A stretch of 64,000 nt of DNA from Monosiga brevicollis MX1 (lineage: Eukaryota > Opisthokonta > Choanoflagellata > Craspedida > Salpingoecidae), in NCBI RefSeq assembly GCF_000002865.3, contig NW_001865058.1:77832-141831 (forward strand), given 5' to 3'. Position 1 is the stretch's first letter. Every line of letters begins with the position of its first letter. The translations under genes were made by a program, and so were the position numbers. The notes under the pieces were generated by a model, which ran no database searches, had not been told where the DNA came from, and saw nothing but the letters and a program-made list of their open reading frames with translations. Of the stretch, positions 61,115-64,000 are shown one piece after another.

Positions 61115-64000
61115 TTAATAAGATGCCACCTCGCCAGTTGGCACGGGGGGGGCCACAAGCAAGGGAGCAGATCGATCACGGATCTGGTCCTCAGAAGGAT
61201 GGCGCAATAGCTCGTGGGCCGAAATTTGACCCAGTTCCTGCAAGACACTCTGATACCATGCACCACAAACACATGCAGCGCATTAGCAAATGCCTCTGTG
61301 GAAGCATTGAAATACTCAAGCCCGACATACCTGCCACATGCTCTGGCTGGACGATTCAAACGCCGAGAATATATGTTGTGCAGAGCGAGCTGACACATCC
61401 AAGCTGACACAGCCACAAAAATTCAATGAGTACCCGAAGCCCAGCTCAATTCCCACGACTGCACCCCGCACAGCAACATACTCTTGCAAGCTCTCTGCTT
61501 CGCTTGGATTGACTGCATGCCCAACAATTGACAAAAGCCGGTGAGTTTGAACGCAGCCTGGCACATCGCAGCCAAAACCCAAACCAAAAGCGACACCGAG
61601 CCAAAGATGCAAAGGCAGAAAAAAAAAAGCAAAACTTGCTCTTTCTTCTCATTTAATGGTTGCCAAGAGTGAATGAACGAGAAGAACCGACCTGCATCCA
61701 GTGTCACATCACTGCAGACAGTCTCCGCTCTGCCATCGGGCTGAATTGACCACGGCCCACTCAGCAAAAGCGGATGAAGTTCATCACCCGGACATTTGGC
61801 AAGATAGACATGACCCACACTGCGGCCCAAGCACCAAGCCTACACGAGTTCACCATGACATGAACAATCACGCTGGGCTCTATCGGCCGAAGATGGGCGG
61901 CTCGACAAAGAACTGCTCACCTTGTGATCGGGATTGTGAAAAATGTAGGCCTCCACAACGTGGTTGGGACAATCAGGGAGACTTGCGCTCCACTGAAAAA
62001 GAGGGCGCACTTCGGTGAGATTGGTCATGGGCCCATGCAAAACACCAGAAGTCCAGTTCAGCGGCAGCTCGCCAATCTGCGCCGACATGATGCACAAGAA
62101 ATGGCACAGTGAGCTTGACGCACAAGCAGAAATGTGTTGAGGCAATACCAAGGCGGCATGCGTTCCGGTAAGAGTGCACGGGCCTGGTGATATCGCCCGC
62201 AAAAGTCTTCCAAGGGCGACGGCAGCCCACGCAAAACCAATTCTATCCATGCCAAATCCTCGTGAGAAGGAGCGCAACGAGCCCTTGACTGGGGGTCGCA
62301 CCATCCACTTGATCGTACCGGAAGGCATGCTGAGGTCAATGCCGGCAATGCGGGCGTCGAGAAGGCGTTGAATGGCGCGGCTGCGAGCCTCTTGCCGTGC
62401 CGTTTTGCCGTGGTTGTTGATGAGCTCAACATTGGCATTGTGTTGCAGCAGCAAACGCACAATGTCCGCATAGGACCATTTGGCCGCTAAATGCAGGGCA
62501 CTGTTGCCTCGGGCCGACTAGTCAACGCAAACACGTTACCAACCCATTTGTGAACGCGACGTCAATACGAGCTGGCGACAGTGTCCAGCATTGGCAGCAT
62601 TGGCAGCATTGGCAGCACAGCACCATTCAAAGCGATGCACAAACGATATTGCTGACCTGCAGAGAAGGATTTGCTCCGTACTCCAGCAAGCGCTCCACAC
62701 ACTGTGTGTGACCATTGGATGATGCAGAGTGCAGCGGCGTATGACCGTTGGCATCCTGCACGTTGGGATTGGCGTCGTTTTGCAAGAGCAAATCGACCAG
62801 CTACCAAACACCAAATTATTCAGCATGAGACGTGGCATCAAAACATTAACCGCATCAAGTCTGAAAAGTGACTGCGCACCGTGAGGTGATTGTACTGGGC
62901 AGCAAAATGCAGCGGCGTATGTCCCGAGTTGGTCTTGTTCTGAACACGAGCACCGCACTTGAGCAGCCAAGCGGCTAGGTCGTAGCGGCCCTGCTGGCAT
63001 GCACAATGCAGGAGCGCATAACCCTCCGTATTGCAGGCATCGACGGACAATGGCGTCTGCACACGACGCTCACACTGAGAGCACTGGCACAGCGGATCAT
63101 GACCAGCCGGACGCCGATGCTCGGTAAAGCCTAGCCGATACTTGAGCAACTGTAGGTCGTCCTCGGTAATGGCCTCAAACAGAAGCTCAAGCTGTCGCTC
63201 CGACGCTAGCACGGGAGATGTGATGGGATCCTCGTCGTGAACGCCAGATAAATCGGACCGTGACAGCCGTTGACGAGCCTTGCGCTGGTGGGTATCAAGC
63301 GAGTCCCGTCGGCTGCGCAAGACATGAACAAAGGTAGAGCGGATGCGTGAGCTGAGTTTAGTCGGCTCCCCAAGGCACATCGCTAACCAATCACGTGTAC
63401 GCACTCTGCTACATTTAAGGATGGAAACGTGACAGTTTTGGTGGGCGACTGCGGTTGCTTTGCAGAAAGGGCCCGCGCCCGCATGGCGCTACCCGATTGG
63501 CTCGCCACCAGTGAGCCGCTTCGTGACAGGCTTTCCACTGATCCCAACAGTTCTCTTGTGATTTGCTGCAGACCATAAGCGCCCCGTCAGCGGGCCAAGC
63601 ATGGCAAACCGGAGGTTGGGTGGCAACACAAGCCGCAGGCCAGCAACGTACTGGTGATTGGGCCACCTGCACAGGGGTTTGGTTGCGGTTGTTGCGAACG
63701 GCAATGTTGGCACCTTGCAACAACAACTGCTTTACCAACCTGTTGTACCAAGCCTTGGGTGAGACAGCGATGCGTGGCCTCAAAATATGACGTTGCAAAT
63801 GGTCGAGGCATGCAGGGCTTACTCATCGTAACCGAATCGCGCAGCTAGATGCAGGGGCGTATCACCCTTGTAGTTGCGTTGATTGATCCGTAGTGACACT
63901 GGGTCATGCCACATGACCGCCTAAGGCGGAAGGTGCACCCAAACATGTTCAAGGAGTGTGAGAGCAACAAAGGTGCCAGCAATCCAATGCTTGGCCAAGC
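61115..64000 (-). CDS. Ankyrin-repeat protein with an unrecognised C-terminal domain (5' end outside window)
   Basis: Read leftwards. The first exons seen, at 63830-63925 and 63660-63760, carry NYKGDTPLHLAARFGYD and VKQLLLQGANIAVRNNRNQ, typical ANK repeats. Exon 62880-63390 encodes a charged linker (DEDPITSPVLASERQLELLF) and a further repeat (GHTPLHFAAQYNHLTV). More repeats follow at 62665-62800 (GHTPLHSASSNGHTQCVERL) and 62400-62515 (NSALHLAAKWSYADIVRLLL). Beyond them, exons at about 61990-62080 (WTSGVLHGPMTNLTEVRPLF), 61690-61830 (GHVYLAKCPGDELHPLLLSG) and 61316-61540 encode a region I do not recognise. The last exon joins after MWQ and ends GEVASY. Probably a cytosolic scaffold; the start codon lies beyond the right edge. 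Confidence 0.8.

Noticed and set aside
60998-61416. Alternative reading of the ankyrin gene's 3' end that continues to 60775 on the minus strand
   Set aside because: The in-phase splice after MWQ gives a clean short exon ending GEVASY with a stop at 61115; the other frame runs into the Cwc2 gene antisense.

Overview
The window is eukaryotic nuclear DNA. It is GC-rich, and the genes are dense and intron-rich, with many short introns (mostly about 80-250 bp) and GTRNGT/YAG splice sites. Simple-sequence arrays are unusually common. The gene set combines metazoan-like signalling architectures (a transmembrane phosphotyrosine receptor, a PTB-RA-DIL-WW-PDZ adaptor) with gene structures typical of unicellular holozoans. 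This points to a choanoflagellate, resembling Monosiga or Salpingoeca; that assignment is inference from architecture and base composition, not from a marker gene.

Layout, left to right. 1-3484 (-): a tandem pair of near-identical secreted/Golgi sulfotransferase genes, the first cut by the window edge. 4675-10759 (+): a PH-DUF4062-STAND/NACHT-like NTPase. 11084-16704 (-): mitochondrial pyruvate carboxylase. 18847-22764 (-): gamma-glutamyltransferase, divergent from 23629-33044 (+), a very large single-pass receptor with EGF/Cys-rich repeats, a cohesin-like plus dockerin-like pair, and a tyrosine-rich cytoplasmic tail. 33487-35302 (-): KRR1, an SSU-processome factor. 35866-38174 (-): a PD-(D/E)XK nuclease fused to a kinase, as in Crinkler-type effectors. 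38392-40043 (+): a doubtful small gene and the 3' exons of a Rab21-like GTPase. 40817-41092: assembly gap. 43181-45929 (+): PTB-RA-DIL-WW-PDZ adaptor. 46503-47356 (-): 216-aa orphan protein. 48600-50499 (+): GPKOW/Spp2. 50764-57435 (-): ABCC transporter. 58757-60920 (+): Cwc2/RBM22-type splicing factor. 61115 to the right edge (-): ankyrin-repeat protein.

Functional themes. Cell-surface and signalling genes include the sulfotransferases, gamma-glutamyltransferase, the receptor and the PTB/PDZ adaptor. The receptor tail carries five NPxY-type sites and a C-terminal S-L-L that could in principle be read by a PTB plus PDZ protein such as the one 10 kb away. RNA processing is represented by KRR1, GPKOW and Cwc2. 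Two genes look like conflict/immunity proteins: the DUF4062-STAND NTPase and the nuclease-kinase. Several complete gene models (sulfotransferase, nuclease-kinase, adaptor, orphan, GPKOW) were assembled by hand with every splice phase consistent. For the remaining multi-exon genes only outer limits and landmark exons are given. No tRNA, rRNA, CRISPR array, transposon or viral element was recognised.
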